From Actinomycetota bacterium (GTDB taxonomy: Bacteria; Actinomycetota; Actinomycetes; Nanopelagicales; Nanopelagicaceae): a DNA stretch of 49,359 nt. Below, piece by piece: positions 14,651-24,908 of this stretch. The notes under the pieces were generated by a model. It saw only the letters and a list, made by a program, of their open reading frames with translations, had not been told where the DNA came from and ran no database searches. The stretch is taken from contig PLXJ01000033.1 in NCBI GenBank assembly GCA_003151395.1, positions 37,564-86,922 on the forward strand, in the 5' to 3' direction. The position numbers and the translations under genes were made by a program. Every line of letters begins with the position of its first letter. Position 1 is the stretch's first letter.

Positions 14651-15859
14651 TCAGCCTCTTTCCAGATACGAGCGAATGCGCTTTGGAATCAATCGATATA
14701 GCCGATTCTGCCATGAACGCGCCTGCTCAATCGGAGATATTGCCAAGACCTGTTTACTCGAAGGACCTTCAGGAGTCGGAACATTTCTGATCGCTGGTGA
14801 AATCTGATCCAGTGAATCGGCGATGACGATTGTGCTGGAGACGACTCCCATCACGCGAGCGATTTGCCCGGTTGCAATCTCTTCATGATCAGCGAGCGCG
14901 TCTGCGGTGAGTGCCTCTGCGCCACTTCGGATTTCCGCGGTGAGTGGATCTTTGACGATGCTATAAGGATCAAATCGAAAATCCTCGGCGCTCACGGTGA
15001 GCGCATAACTAGCCGTCGCGAGCAATGCGCCAATGCTTTGCGAAATTTCTGATTTAACTCCCCCGTGCAAGCGCAGGTCGTACAGGATCCTAGATGTTGC
15101 GCGAGTCTGCACAATCATGTGCTCGACGGCAATCCCTCGGACATACAATTTTTCGGCGTTGGCCGATCTAGATGCCGGCAACCATTTGGCAAAGACTCGG
15201 GCTTCAATCACTTGATTGCGGACTGATGGAATCTCCTCCGCTAATAACCTTGCGCGCGCCAGCCAGCGACCAGCTTCCTCGAGTGAGTAACTACCTACCA
15301 ACCCCTCACCCATGATTGCCAACAATGCTGCGCATCGATCCGTAAGTGAAGAGATCCGATCAATTGTTCTTTTCGCTGGAGTTTTGGGGTGGGCGATGGT
15401 CGAAAGCACAATGGCGATCCCCGCACCAATTAGCGTTTCAACTAAGCGATTGGCCGCATTAGTTTCGCTTAAACCCGGTCCGATGACGATCAGCGCTGTT
15501 ACAGGAACGTTAATCGCTGCAACTTCTCCGAGGTGCAAGACTCTGGCGGCAACGAGCGAAAGCAAGACCGTGATTCCAACCGTGACGATTCCGAGCCCAA
15601 AGAAATGCAGAGCAAGTAGCGCCGCACCGGCGCCGACGGAAGATCCAACGACTTGCCCCAAACCATCACGCGTAGATTTGTAGAGTGATGAGCGAACCGT
15701 AAGCACCGCGACGATCGCCGCAACAACTCCACCATTTTTAGAGACGGTATCGCCAAGTTGCCAGGCAACGGCGGCGGCAAAGCCGGTAACCAAAACTTGT
15801 TGGATCCAGTACCAGCGGACTACAAATTGTTGGAGCAACCGGTCAAAACGAATTCTCAC
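14651..15859 (-). CDS. FUSC/aromatic-acid-exporter-like membrane protein
   Basis: 402 residues. An N-terminal block of about five or six transmembrane segments (to about residue 160) includes VLTVRSSLYKSTRDGLGQVVGSSVGAG, the landmark of the FUSC/ArAE family. The C-terminal half is soluble and helical. Relatives export aromatic carboxylic acids or act as permease-like envelope proteins; the substrate is unknown. The start is GTG 15857-15859, preceded at 7 nt by TATTCT. It is cotranscribed with the COG4280-type gene. Confidence 0.78.
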   Translation of the reverse strand: MRIRFDRLLQQFVVRWYWIQQVLVTGFAAAVAWQLGDTVSKNGGVVAAIVAVLTVRSSLYKSTRDGLGQVVGSSVGAGAALLALHFFGLGIVTVGITVLLSLVAARVLHLGEVAAINVPVTALIVIGPGLSETNAANRLVETLIGAGIAIVLSTIAHPKTPAKRTIDRISSLTDRCAALLAIMGEGLVGSYSLEEAGRWLARARLLAEEIPSVRNQVIEARVFAKWLPASRSANAEKLYVRGIAVEHMIVQTRATSRILYDLRLHGGVKSEISQSIGALLATASYALTVSAEDFRFDPYSIVKDPLTAEIRSGAEALTADALADHEEIATGQIARVMGVVSSTIVIADSLDQISPAIRNVPTPEGPSSKQVLAISPIEQARSWQNRLYRLIPKRIRSYLERG

Positions 15860-15866
15860 GGAGTTA

Positions 15867-15872
15867 AGAATA
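15867..15872 (-). promoter_or_regulatory. candidate -10 box of the FUSC operon
   Basis: TATTCT on the minus strand, 7 nt before the GTG start at 15859. It lies in the short gap after the cysE stop. Confidence 0.4.
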
Positions 15873-15876
15873 GATG

Positions 15877-16368
15877 TTAAATATAGAACTCAACTTCGTT
15901 TCGTTGCGAAAGTGAGCGTGTAACTACTTGATTGGCACCAATGGTTGAACCTTCGCCGACGGTGATATTTCCTAGAACTTTTGCACCTGCGCCTAAAATC
16001 ACGTTATTTTCAATCGTTGGATGGCGCTTTCCCTTATCAAGGCTACGGCCTCCGAGTGTGACTCCGTGATAGATGGTGACATCGTCCCCGACAATTGCCG
16101 TCTCACCAATAACAACCCCCATGCCATGATCGATAAAAACACGTCGACCGATGGTGGCACCAGGATGAATCTCTATACCCGTTTTGCTGCGGGTGTAATT
16201 GGAGATCATTCGTGCGATGAAGCGCATATGTTTCTGCCAGAGCCAATGTTCTAGGTGATGAGCCCAGAGCGCGTGGACGCCTGGATATGTGAGCGCAACT
16301 TCTAGGCGATTTCGCGCAGCAGGATCCCGCTTCAAAACATTAGCGAGATCCTCTGCGATAAATGACAT
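15877..16368 (-). CDS. cysE: serine O-acetyltransferase
   Basis: 163 residues, the short form common in Gram-positives. The C-terminal left-handed beta-helix hexapeptide repeats are visible ([43 protein letters not shown]), with the catalytic Asp-His in the IDHG segment. It makes O-acetylserine from serine and acetyl-CoA. It lies 17 nt downstream of cysK on the same strand, so both steps of cysteine synthesis are co-expressed. The C-terminus ends NEVEFYI. Confidence 0.93.
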   Translation of the reverse strand: MSFIAEDLANVLKRDPAARNRLEVALTYPGVHALWAHHLEHWLWQKHMRFIARMISNYTRSKTGIEIHPGATIGRRVFIDHGMGVVIGETAIVGDDVTIYHGVTLGGRSLDKGKRHPTIENNVILGAGAKVLGNITVGEGSTIGANQVVTRSLSQRNEVEFYI

Positions 16369-16385
16369 AAGTGGTGGAATATAAG

Positions 16386-17336
16386 TTAGATGGTTGGCGC
16401 TACAGGTTCGTCAATGAATTCCTTATAGAGCGGCGTTGATAGATAACGCTCACCGAAAGAAGCCAAGACAACAACAATGATCTTGCCAGCGAATTCTGGA
16501 CGATCTGCGATTTGTGCAACGCCCCAGAGCGCAGCACCTGATGAAATTCCAGCAAGAATTCCCTCTTCTTGCCCTGCGCGCTTTGCGTAGGCGAATGACT
16601 CTTCATTAGGGGCAGAGAGCACTTCGTCATAAATTGAGGTGTCGAGTACTGCGGGAATGAAGTTCGGTCCGATCCCTTGTAGTGGATGGCCTGCAGGTGA
16701 TCCACCGGTGAGAATTGGTGAAGCTGCTGGTTGTACGGCAAAAATCTTGATATTCGGATTCTTTTCTTTCAGTGCTTGTCCAACACCGGTGATTGTTCCT
16801 CCGGTACCAATTCCCATGACAACTGCTGCAACTTGTCCATCGGTGTCATTCCAAATTTCGGCAGCGGTCGTTGCACGGTGGATGGCAGGACCAGCTTGGT
16901 TTTCAAATTGACGGACTAATACTCCGCCTTCTTCGGCGCCAATTTTTTCTGCCGCTTCAACAGCTCCGCGCATGCCTTGTGCGGCAGGAGTCAAAATAAG
17001 TTTTGCACCAAGTGCGCGCAGCAATGCGCGACGCTCCTTGGACATCGAATCTGGCATCGTCAGCACAACTTTGTATCCGCGGGCGGCACCGACGGAGGCG
17101 AGTGCAATGCCAGTGTTACCTGATGTGGCTTCGACGATTGTTCCACCGGGCTTTAGCGCTCCGGACTTTTCTGCATCATCAACCATTGCGACGGCAAGGC
17201 GATCCTTAACGGAGGCGGTTGGGTTATAAAACTCAAGTTTGGCTGCAACTATGGCAGTGGATTCCGGAAATAAACGCTGGATCTTGACTAGCGGTGTGTT
17301 ACCAAACACTTCTGAAATATTGTTATAAATCTTCAT
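16386..17336 (-). CDS. cysK: cysteine synthase (O-acetylserine sulfhydrylase)
   Basis: 316 residues, PLP fold-type II. The Schiff-base lysine is K44 in NPTASVKDR, the asparagine loop is [11 protein letters not shown], and the phosphate-binding loop is [20 protein letters not shown] lies near the C-terminus. It converts O-acetylserine and sulfide to cysteine. CAGGAGAATAA precedes the ATG, a clear ribosome binding site. The 121 nt between cysK and argG show no riboswitch that I can recognise. The terminal FYI-type residues of CysE nearby fit a CysK-CysE complex. Confidence 0.95.
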   Translation of the reverse strand: MKIYNNISEVFGNTPLVKIQRLFPESTAIVAAKLEFYNPTASVKDRLAVAMVDDAEKSGALKPGGTIVEATSGNTGIALASVGAARGYKVVLTMPDSMSKERRALLRALGAKLILTPAAQGMRGAVEAAEKIGAEEGGVLVRQFENQAGPAIHRATTAAEIWNDTDGQVAAVVMGIGTGGTITGVGQALKEKNPNIKIFAVQPAASPILTGGSPAGHPLQGIGPNFIPAVLDTSIYDEVLSAPNEESFAYAKRAGQEEGILAGISSGAALWGVAQIADRPEFAGKIIVVVLASFGERYLSTPLYKEFIDEPVAPTI

Positions 17337-17457
17337 TTATTCTCCTGTAATGGGATTCTCCACGACCAATGAGGTGAAAAGGTAGCAGGAATACTCAATA
17401 GCTTCTCGGTGAGGACTGGTATCTGCAAGTGGTTCGCAAACTTGAAATCGGTGATTA

Positions 17458-18801
<1,344 letters not shown>

Positions 18802-18863
18802 CCTGCCCCATTATTCACAGCCAAAAATAAGCAAATTTAGGTGCTATTTCGATTTTCTGGATT

Positions 18864-18869
18864 TAGCCT
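18864..18869 (+). promoter_or_regulatory. candidate -10 box of the secreted Gly-rich protein gene
   Basis: TAGCCT, 6 nt before the ATG at 18876. The intervening CTCCTC has no purine-rich site. Confidence 0.5.
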
Positions 18870-18875
18870 CTCCTC

Positions 18876-19439
18876 ATGAGAAATTCGAAGAAAAATTCAA
18901 TAGTTGCTCTGGCCGCAATTGCCCTACTTACCGTGAGCGTACTTCCAGCAAGCGCTGCAACCAAGACAACGACAACAAAACCGGCCGTCACTGCCGCACC
19001 TCGTGCTGGTGGATTCGGTGGTGGTCAAAACTCTCCTGCATTTGCAAAATACACTGCATGCTTAGCAAAAGCCGGAATTAAACTCCCCGCCTTTGGTGGA
19101 GGCCGTCGTACCGGGGTTCGTCCAACTGCGGCCCCTGCACCTGGTACTGCTCCACGTCCTCGCCCAACTTTCTCGATGACACCAGCACAACAAAAGGCTT
19201 TCACTGCATGCGCTGCGTTACGTCCTAATTTTGGAGGTTTCGGTGGTGCCGGTGGTGGTAACGGTAAGGGTGGAGGCACCGCACCTGGCGCTATTGCACC
19301 AAAGACCGGTACAAGCGCTGCCTATTTCGCTTGTCTCAACGCCCACGGTTTGCCAGTTACTACCCCAGCTCAAATCGCTGGCCTGGATAACCAAAATACG
19401 AAGGTATTAGCTGCCGAAAAAGCTTGCGCTGGCAAATAA
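18876..19439 (+). CDS. secreted Gly/Pro-rich protein with repeated cysteine motifs
   Basis: 187 residues. A signal peptide (about 1-27, VLPASA-A) is followed by a Thr-rich stretch. Three short repeats follow: SPAFAKYTACLAKAGIKLP, then QQKAFTACAALRP, then AAYFACLNAHGLPVTTPAQI, each an aromatic residue then A-C-L/A. They are linked by glycine-, proline- and arginine-rich low-complexity segments. A fourth cysteine is near the C-terminus (EKACAGK). Small secreted actinobacterial proteins with Y-x-A-C-L-x-x-x-G repeats are known but uncharacterised. No function can be assigned. Confidence 0.75.
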   Translation: MRNSKKNSIVALAAIALLTVSVLPASAATKTTTTKPAVTAAPRAGGFGGGQNSPAFAKYTACLAKAGIKLPAFGGGRRTGVRPTAAPAPGTAPRPRPTFSMTPAQQKAFTACAALRPNFGGFGGAGGGNGKGGGTAPGAIAPKTGTSAAYFACLNAHGLPVTTPAQIAGLDNQNTKVLAAEKACAGK

Positions 19440-19443
19440 TTAA

Positions 19444-19878
19444 TCAGAAATAGAGTTGATCGATTCGTTCGATCCACTCGGAATGTTCATCGTATTTCCG
19501 CGCCACAATCTGAATGATGAGCGATTCGTGGCGCGGAAGATCCAACCGATCTAAAACAAGTTGGCCATTACTTTGCGATGTTCTGATCAAAGCCCAGAAA
19601 CCCCCATCAGAAACCCGCGCAAAAAAATCCCCTCCGCGTAGCCCGTGCTCCAGCGCGAAGGCGACCTTTATTAGCCCCTCTTGGAATTCCGAGATAGACG
19701 CAAAATCCCCTGGACGTTGGGCGATGGTGAGGATCGCCAAATCGCGACCGTCGCGTTTGGCAGTCGCAATCTCTCTTTTGAGCGCTTCATGGAAGAGAGC
19801 GGGTGACATGCTCTGGGTGAGCGAATCGGTGAGGCCATCGTTCTGGAACTCCACCTCTCGTAGTTCAAAAGCACCCAT
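19444..19878 (-). CDS. degenerate GGDEF-domain-like protein
   Basis: 144 residues. The pattern follows the GGDEF fold in order: DSLTQSMSPALFHEALKREIATAKRDGRDLAILTIA at about 17-52 (against DxLTGLxNRRxF...LALLxxDID), then ALEHGLRGGDFFARVSDGGFWALIRT at about 75-100 (against LRxxDxxARxGGDEFxxLL). The catalytic GGDEF loop is SDGGF and the first metal-binding aspartate is replaced, so cyclic-di-GMP synthesis is unlikely. It may bind nucleotide or act as a structural relic. The -10 box TAACCT lies 6 nt before the ATG, back to back with that of the divergent membrane-protein gene. Confidence 0.65.
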   Translation of the reverse strand: MGAFELREVEFQNDGLTDSLTQSMSPALFHEALKREIATAKRDGRDLAILTIAQRPGDFASISEFQEGLIKVAFALEHGLRGGDFFARVSDGGFWALIRTSQSNGQLVLDRLDLPRHESLIIQIVARKYDEHSEWIERIDQLYF

Positions 19879-19884
19879 TTCGTA

Positions 19885-19890
19885 AGGTTA
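19885..19890 (-). promoter_or_regulatory. candidate -10 box of the degenerate GGDEF gene
   Basis: TAACCT on the minus strand, 6 nt before the ATG at 19878. Only 6 nt separate it from the plus-strand box at 19897-19902. Confidence 0.45.
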
Positions 19891-19896
19891 CTTGGA

Positions 19897-19902
19897 TACG
19901 CT
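19897..19902 (+). promoter_or_regulatory. candidate -10 box of the small membrane-protein gene
   Basis: TACGCT, 6 nt before the ATG at 19909. Its -35 region would fall within the start of the divergent gene, so polymerase can probably occupy only one of the two promoters at a time. Confidence 0.45.
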
Positions 19903-19908
19903 TTCCAG

Positions 19909-20286
19909 ATGAGCGTCAGCGATGAACTATTTGAAAAGAGCCGAAAAACGGCGATCACCATGTTGCGCGTCGAGTCGATCATCCTTCTCGCTCTCATTAT
20001 CTACCTAGCCCTCCTCGATGCAATTCGCACCAAGCCCTTAAACGCTCCCCTCGCCCTCGCCGGAGATTTCATAGGTCTGACTCTCGGTGCGATCGGACTA
20101 TTTGCCTGCTCAATTGCCTTTAAGAATCGAAAGGGTTGGGGTCGCGCTCCTGCGGTCCTAGCCAACTTAATTGCCCTCGGCGTCGCTTATTTCATGGCCT
20201 CGGGAAAGTTTTACATCGGCGCTATCCCACTAGGAATAATCGCATTTATCACGGCCGGAGCATCCGTCTTGGGGTATCGCGAGTAA
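19909..20286 (+). CDS. small four-helix membrane protein
   Basis: 125 residues with four hydrophobic segments (about 19-39, 46-67, 80-97 and 101-121) and a short charged N-terminus (SVSDELFEKSRKTAIT). The arrangement resembles uncharacterised actinobacterial integral membrane proteins. No motif gives a function. It is divergent from the degenerate GGDEF gene and followed 112 nt later by kgd. Confidence 0.68.
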   Translation: MSVSDELFEKSRKTAITMLRVESIILLALIIYLALLDAIRTKPLNAPLALAGDFIGLTLGAIGLFACSIAFKNRKGWGRAPAVLANLIALGVAYFMASGKFYIGAIPLGIIAFITAGASVLGYRE

Positions 20287-20398
20287 TTCGCGTTCACCAT
20301 TCCCTAGAGCGCTACCTCACAACCTTGAGTCGGTAGGTTCTCCGCGAAGGCGATTAAGATTAACCTGTACCTGATCCTCATTCGGAAAGAGAGCGCCA

Positions 20399-23300
20399 GT
20401 GTCGGCTTCGAACACCCCCGCAAATCATTTTGGTGGTTCATTTGGCCCCAATGAATGGCTAGTAGATGAGATGTATGAGCGGTATCAGCAAGACCCGGCA
20501 TCCGTTGACAAGGCGTGGTGGGATTTCTTCGCCGATTACACGCCACCGGCCCAAGCAGCGACATTTGTAAGCACTCCACCGATTCCAAAATCTTCGCAGG
20601 CGACGACGCCTCCTGTAGTTCCAACTGCGACAAAAATTGTTGCACCAGCAACGCAAGTTGCGCCAGTTGCTCCAGTTGCGCCCGCAGTTGCAGTCGTTCC
20701 TAAATCAACACAGGTCGTGCAAGCACCTCAAACTTCGACAACGGCAATGCCAGCAGATCCAATTGTTAAACCAATTCCTACGCTTGTAACCCCTGGCGCA
20801 TCAACGCTTGAACCAATTCGCGGAGTAGCCGCTCGAGTAGTTCAGAGCATGGAAGCGTCACTCAGTGTTCCGACGGCCACAAGTGTTCGCGCAATTCCAG
20901 CAAAATTACTGATCGACAACCGCACCGTCATCAACAATCACTTAAAGCGTGGCCGCGGCGGAAAAGTATCATTCACACACTTAGTTGGTTACGCAATGAT
21001 CAAGGCGCTTCGCGCAATGCCAGAAATGAATACATTTTTCGCCGAGCAGGATGGCAAGCCAACTTTGGGTCGCCCAGAACATATCAACCTAGGAATCGCA
21101 ATTGATTTAGCAAAGCCGGATGGCACTCGTCAATTGTTAGTACCTTCAATAAAAGGTTGCGAAGATTTGGACTTCGCGCAATTCTGGGCTTCGTACGAAG
21201 AGACGGTACGTAAAGCTCGTGGCGGATCGCTCACGCTGGAGGATTATGCGGGCACCACGGTTTCACTCACCAATCCAGGAACGCTGGGCACCGTTCATTC
21301 AGTTCCCCGCTTGGTCCAAGGTCAGGGCTTAATTCTCGGCGTAGGTGCGCTGGACTACCCGGCAGAATTCTTAGGGGCGAGTGAAGAAACCCTCACCAAC
21401 CTTGCTATTTCCAAGGTCATCACCCTTACAAGCACGTATGACCATCGCGTTATTCAAGGTGCGCAATCTGGCGATTTCCTACGTCGCATCCACGAAATTC
21501 TGCTTGGCGCCGAAAACTTCTACGACGAGATCTTCGCTGCGCTTCGCATTCCTTATGTTCCAATCCGCTGGGCTGTTGATTTCCAATTCTCCAAAGATGA
21601 TGAGATCAGCAAAAGCGCTCGCGTGCAGCAACTTATTGAGTCCTACCGCACCTTTGGCCACTTGATGGCCGATACCGATCCCCTGCGCTATCGCCAGCGT
21701 ACCCACCCGGACCTCGATGTCGTCACACACGGGCTATCGCTCTGGGATCTGGATCGCGAATTTGCTACAGGCGGCTTTGGTGGAAAACCGTTTATGAAGT
21801 TGCGCCGCATCCTTGGTATTTTGCGTGACTCGTATTGCCGAAGTGTTGGCGTCGAATATATGTATATGGAAGATACTGTGGAGCGAAAGTGGATGCAGGA
21901 GCATGTTGAAGTCGGTACGCCTCGCACACCTCGCGAAGAGCAATTACGTATCTTACGCAAACTCAATTCGGCGGAAGCCTTCGAATCTTTCTTGCAGACT
22001 AAATATGTCGGCCAGAAGCGCTTTTCTCTCGAAGGCGGAGAATCGCTAATACCGTTACTTGACGCGATCTTGGATAGTTCTGCAAAGAGCGGGCTCGAAG
22101 AAGTCTGCATTGGTATGCCACACCGTGGCCGCCTCAATGTATTAGCAAACATCGGTGGCAAGTCCTACGGCCAGATTTTTCAAGAGTTCGAAGGGCATTA
22201 CGCCGAGAACTCTGTACAAGGTACTGGCGACGTTAAGTATCACCTCGGCACCCAAGGGGTGTTTACCGCAGACTCTGGTGAAAGCACCAAGATTTATCTA
22301 GCCGCTAACCCTTCACACCTCGAAGCGGTTAACCCGGTTCTTGAAGGTATTGTCCGTGCAAAGCAAGATATCAAGGGTGATCCAGGCTCTTACACGGTAC
22401 TACCGATTCTTGTGCACGGCGATGCTGCATTCGCCGGACAAGGAGTTGTCTCTGAGACTCTTAACTTGTCACAGTTAAAGGGATACCGCACAGGCGGAAC
22501 GATTCATATCGTTGTAAATAACCAAGTTGGATTTACAACATCACCTCATGCTGCTCGCTCATCAACTTACTCGACCGATATCGCAAAGATGATTCAAGCT
22601 CCAGTTTTTCATGTCAATGGGGATGATCCAGAATCAGTTGTTCGCGTATCGCGTCTGGCCTTCGAATATCGACAGAAGTTTCACAAAGATGTTGTCGTCG
22701 AGATGGTTTGTTACCGTCGTCGTGGCCACAATGAGGGCGATGAACCAAGCTTCACGCAGCCAATGATGTACAAACTGATTGATGCTAAGCGCAGCACTCG
22801 TAAGTTATATACCGAGGCGCTAATAGGTCGAGGCGATATCACCGTTGATGAAGCCGAGGAAGTCTTGCGTGATTACCAGGAACAACTCGATGCCGTCTAC
22901 GCCGCAGTCCATAACGTCGAACCAGAACACTCTTCAATTCACGCCCCAGAAGTGACCGCTCCAGAGTCTGTAATCACTGGAGTTGATGAGGCGACGCTCC
23001 GCAAGATCGCTGCAACCCAGGTTGCTACTCCAGAAGATTTTGTGGTTCATCCACGCTTAGCTCCACAGTTAGCCAAGCGCACCGAAATGTTGGATGAAGG
23101 CACCGTCGACTGGGCAACCGGTGAAATGCTGGCATTTGGTTCCCTGCTTTTGGAGGGGCACCCAATTCGCCTCGCTGGACAAGATGTCAGGCGTGGAACT
23201 TTCTCTAATCGCCACGCAGTCATAGTCGATCAGAACACCGGAGGGGACTGGTTCCCACTTCGCGCGCTTATCAATGACGACAATCAATTCTTTGTCTTTG

Positions 23301-24118
23301 ATTCATTGCTCTCGGAATATGCGGCAATGGGATTTGAATATGGATATTCAGTAGAACGCGATGACGCCTTGGTTCTTTGGGAGGCCCAGTTCGGTGATTT
23401 CGCCAACGGTGCCCAATCCATCGTTGATGAATTCGTGTCCAGCGCTCTCCAAAAATGGGGTGAACGTTCCTCTGTCGTACTCCTGCTACCTCATGGTTAT
23501 GAAGGTCAGGGTCCGGATCACTCCTCCGCTCGTATTGAACGCTACCTCGCCCTTTGCGCAGAACAGAACATGACCGTCGCACAACCAAGCACGCCCGCTT
23601 CGTATTTTCATCTCCTACGTTGGCATATGAAAAACGCCGCTCGTCGTCCGCTCATTGTCTTTGAACCTAAATCAATGCTGCGTTTAAAAGCTGCTGCCTC
23701 AGGCTTGGCCGATTTCACATCAGGAACATTTAGACCGCTCATCGATGACACGACGGTCACCAACGCCAATCGCGTGATCTTCTGCTCAGGTAAGGTCTAT
23801 TGGGATCTCGTTGCCGAACGTACAAAACTTGGTGAAACCGGTACTGCGATCGTTCGCATCGAACAGATTTATCCATTCCCAATTCGAGAATTTATTAACG
23901 TCGCAAACGCCCACCCGAACGCTAACTTGCTCTGGGTGCAAGATGAACCCGCCAACCAAGGTCCATATCCTTTTGTGGCGCTCAATACCTTTGAGGCGCT
24001 CGATGGACGCACCTTACGCCGCGTTTCTCGCAGAGCAACCGCCAGCCCCGCAACGGGTTCGCACCACTTGCATGAGGAAGAACAGCACGCACTTATTACC
24101 GAGGCATTTACTCGCTAA
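20399..24118 (+). CDS. kgd: multifunctional 2-oxoglutarate dehydrogenase E1/E2-like enzyme
   Basis: 1239 residues, matching the actinobacterial Kgd/OdhA fusion in length. Residues 1-48 are the E1o N-terminal tail; 50-130 is a Pro/Ala/Thr linker; about 135-365 is an E2 succinyltransferase domain with its active-site histidine in TYDHRVIQGAQSGDF (H349). The rest is the thiamine-diphosphate E1 part, with MPHRGRLNVLANI and GDAAFAGQGVVSETLNLSQL near 674. It decarboxylates 2-oxoglutarate for the TCA cycle and works with pyruvate dehydrogenase E2/E3. The start GTG 20399 follows GAAAGAGAG. Its end overlaps the convergent sodX gene by 4 nt. Confidence 0.95.
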   Translation: MSASNTPANHFGGSFGPNEWLVDEMYERYQQDPASVDKAWWDFFADYTPPAQAATFVSTPPIPKSSQATTPPVVPTATKIVAPATQVAPVAPVAPAVAVVPKSTQVVQAPQTSTTAMPADPIVKPIPTLVTPGASTLEPIRGVAARVVQSMEASLSVPTATSVRAIPAKLLIDNRTVINNHLKRGRGGKVSFTHLVGYAMIKALRAMPEMNTFFAEQDGKPTLGRPEHINLGIAIDLAKPDGTRQLLVPSIKGCEDLDFAQFWASYEETVRKARGGSLTLEDYAGTTVSLTNPGTLGTVHSVPRLVQGQGLILGVGALDYPAEFLGASEETLTNLAISKVITLTSTYDHRVIQGAQSGDFLRRIHEILLGAENFYDEIFAALRIPYVPIRWAVDFQFSKDDEISKSARVQQLIESYRTFGHLMADTDPLRYRQRTHPDLDVVTHGLSLWDLDREFATGGFGGKPFMKLRRILGILRDSYCRSVGVEYMYMEDTVERKWMQEHVEVGTPRTPREEQLRILRKLNSAEAFESFLQTKYVGQKRFSLEGGESLIPLLDAILDSSAKSGLEEVCIGMPHRGRLNVLANIGGKSYGQIFQEFEGHYAENSVQGTGDVKYHLGTQGVFTADSGESTKIYLAANPSHLEAVNPVLEGIVRAKQDIKGDPGSYTVLPILVHGDAAFAGQGVVSETLNLSQLKGYRTGGTIHIVVNNQVGFTTSPHAARSSTYSTDIAKMIQAPVFHVNGDDPESVVRVSRLAFEYRQKFHKDVVVEMVCYRRRGHNEGDEPSFTQPMMYKLIDAKRSTRKLYTEALIGRGDITVDEAEEVLRDYQEQLDAVYAAVHNVEPEHSSIHAPEVTAPESVITGVDEATLRKIAATQVATPEDFVVHPRLAPQLAKRTEMLDEGTVDWATGEMLAFGSLLLEGHPIRLAGQDVRRGTFSNRHAVIVDQNTGGDWFPLRALINDDNQFFVFDSLLSEYAAMGFEYGYSVERDDALVLWEAQFGDFANGAQSIVDEFVSSALQKWGERSSVVLLLPHGYEGQGPDHSSARIERYLALCAEQNMTVAQPSTPASYFHLLRWHMKNAARRPLIVFEPKSMLRLKAAASGLADFTSGTFRPLIDDTTVTNANRVIFCSGKVYWDLVAERTKLGETGTAIVRIEQIYPFPIREFINVANAHPNANLLWVQDEPANQGPYPFVALNTFEALDGRTLRRVSRRATASPATGSHHLHEEEQHALITEAFTR

Positions 24119-24468
24119 GGCTTAACAGCCCGTCCGCGTTTGTACCGAAGTAATACTCGTCCGATAACTTCGGGCGCGGTTACTGCTCCCCATTGCCTTG
24201 AGTCAGTACTTGCGGATTTGTTGTCCCCCTCGACCCATATCCCTGTTTTATCCACCCGGATCACGCGCTTTATCAAGAGAATACCTGGATAGCTTTCACG
24301 TTCAACGACGACGACTTTACCTACCAAACGTTGAGAACTCTTAGTTTCGTTTGTATTTAGTGTGCGAAAGAGTAGCCAATCGTCATGCTGGTATGTGGGA
24401 TTCATCGAGTGACCGCTCACCGCTATTGCCCGCACGGGCAGTTGAGTTCTAAATGGAAGGCGCGCCAT
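24115..24468 (-). CDS. sodX: nickel superoxide dismutase maturation protease (S24/S26 type)
   Basis: 117 residues. The signal-peptidase-like core has the catalytic serine in VSGHSMNPTY (S21) and the lysine in LLIKRVI (K67), followed by VEGDNKSASTDSRQWG, the usual GDN...DSR box. It has no clear membrane anchor. Its divergent position beside sodN indicates it removes the NiSOD leader to expose the nickel-binding histidine. The frame extends to a GTG at 24489, but the ATG at 24466-24468 fits the family start. Confidence 0.88.
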   Translation of the reverse strand: MARLPFRTQLPVRAIAVSGHSMNPTYQHDDWLLFRTLNTNETKSSQRLVGKVVVVERESYPGILLIKRVIRVDKTGIWVEGDNKSASTDSRQWGAVTAPEVIGRVLLRYKRGRAVKP

Positions 24469-24518
24469 GGGAGTAGTAGTCTGACACACACGACCGACCG
24501 ATTTTCAAAGGAGCACCT

Positions 24519-24908
24519 ATGTTCAAGCCAACTCTCGTTGGATTAGCGCACTGCGATTTACCGTGTGGAATCTATGATCCCGCACAAGCCAAACTTGAGG
24601 CGCAGTCTGTAAAAGCTACAATGGAAAAGTACGCGGCCAGTAGCGATGTAGATTTCAAGTCACGCGCGATCGCTGTTAAGGAAGAGCGTTCTGAACTCGT
24701 TAAACATCACCTCTGGGTTTTATGGACCGACTACTTCAAGGCCCCACATTTTGAAGCTTACCCACAACTCAACACCCTCTTTAACGAAGCAACCAAGCTC
24801 GCTGGTGCAGGTGGAACAAAGGGAACTACCGACGTTGCAGTTGCAGATAAGTTGCTTGCAAAGATCGATGAGATCTCAGAAATTTTCTGGGCAACCAAGA
24901 AAGCTTAA
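24519..24908 (+). CDS. sodN: nickel superoxide dismutase
   Basis: 129 residues. HCDLPCGIYDP begins at residue 11, the nickel-hook motif: after cleavage before His11 the new N-terminal amine and imidazole with Cys12 and Cys16 bind nickel. The ten-residue leader MFKPTLVGLA would be removed by the neighbouring protease. The rest is the four-helix bundle of NiSOD. A strong ribosome binding site (AAAGGAG) stands 6-7 nt before the ATG, in contrast to most genes here, and suggests high expression. It converts superoxide to oxygen and hydrogen peroxide in the cytoplasm. Confidence 0.96.
   Translation: MFKPTLVGLAHCDLPCGIYDPAQAKLEAQSVKATMEKYAASSDVDFKSRAIAVKEERSELVKHHLWVLWTDYFKAPHFEAYPQLNTLFNEATKLAGAGGTKGTTDVAVADKLLAKIDEISEIFWATKKA

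Noticed and set aside
17337-17457. Possible sulfur-responsive riboswitch upstream of cysK
   Set aside because: I found no SAM or T-box core motifs or terminator in these 121 nt, only a ribosome binding site.
20555-20790. Ala/Pro/Thr-rich segment in kgd as a possible frameshift or foreign insert
   Set aside because: It is the usual flexible linker between the E1o N-terminal tail and the E2-like domain in Kgd proteins.
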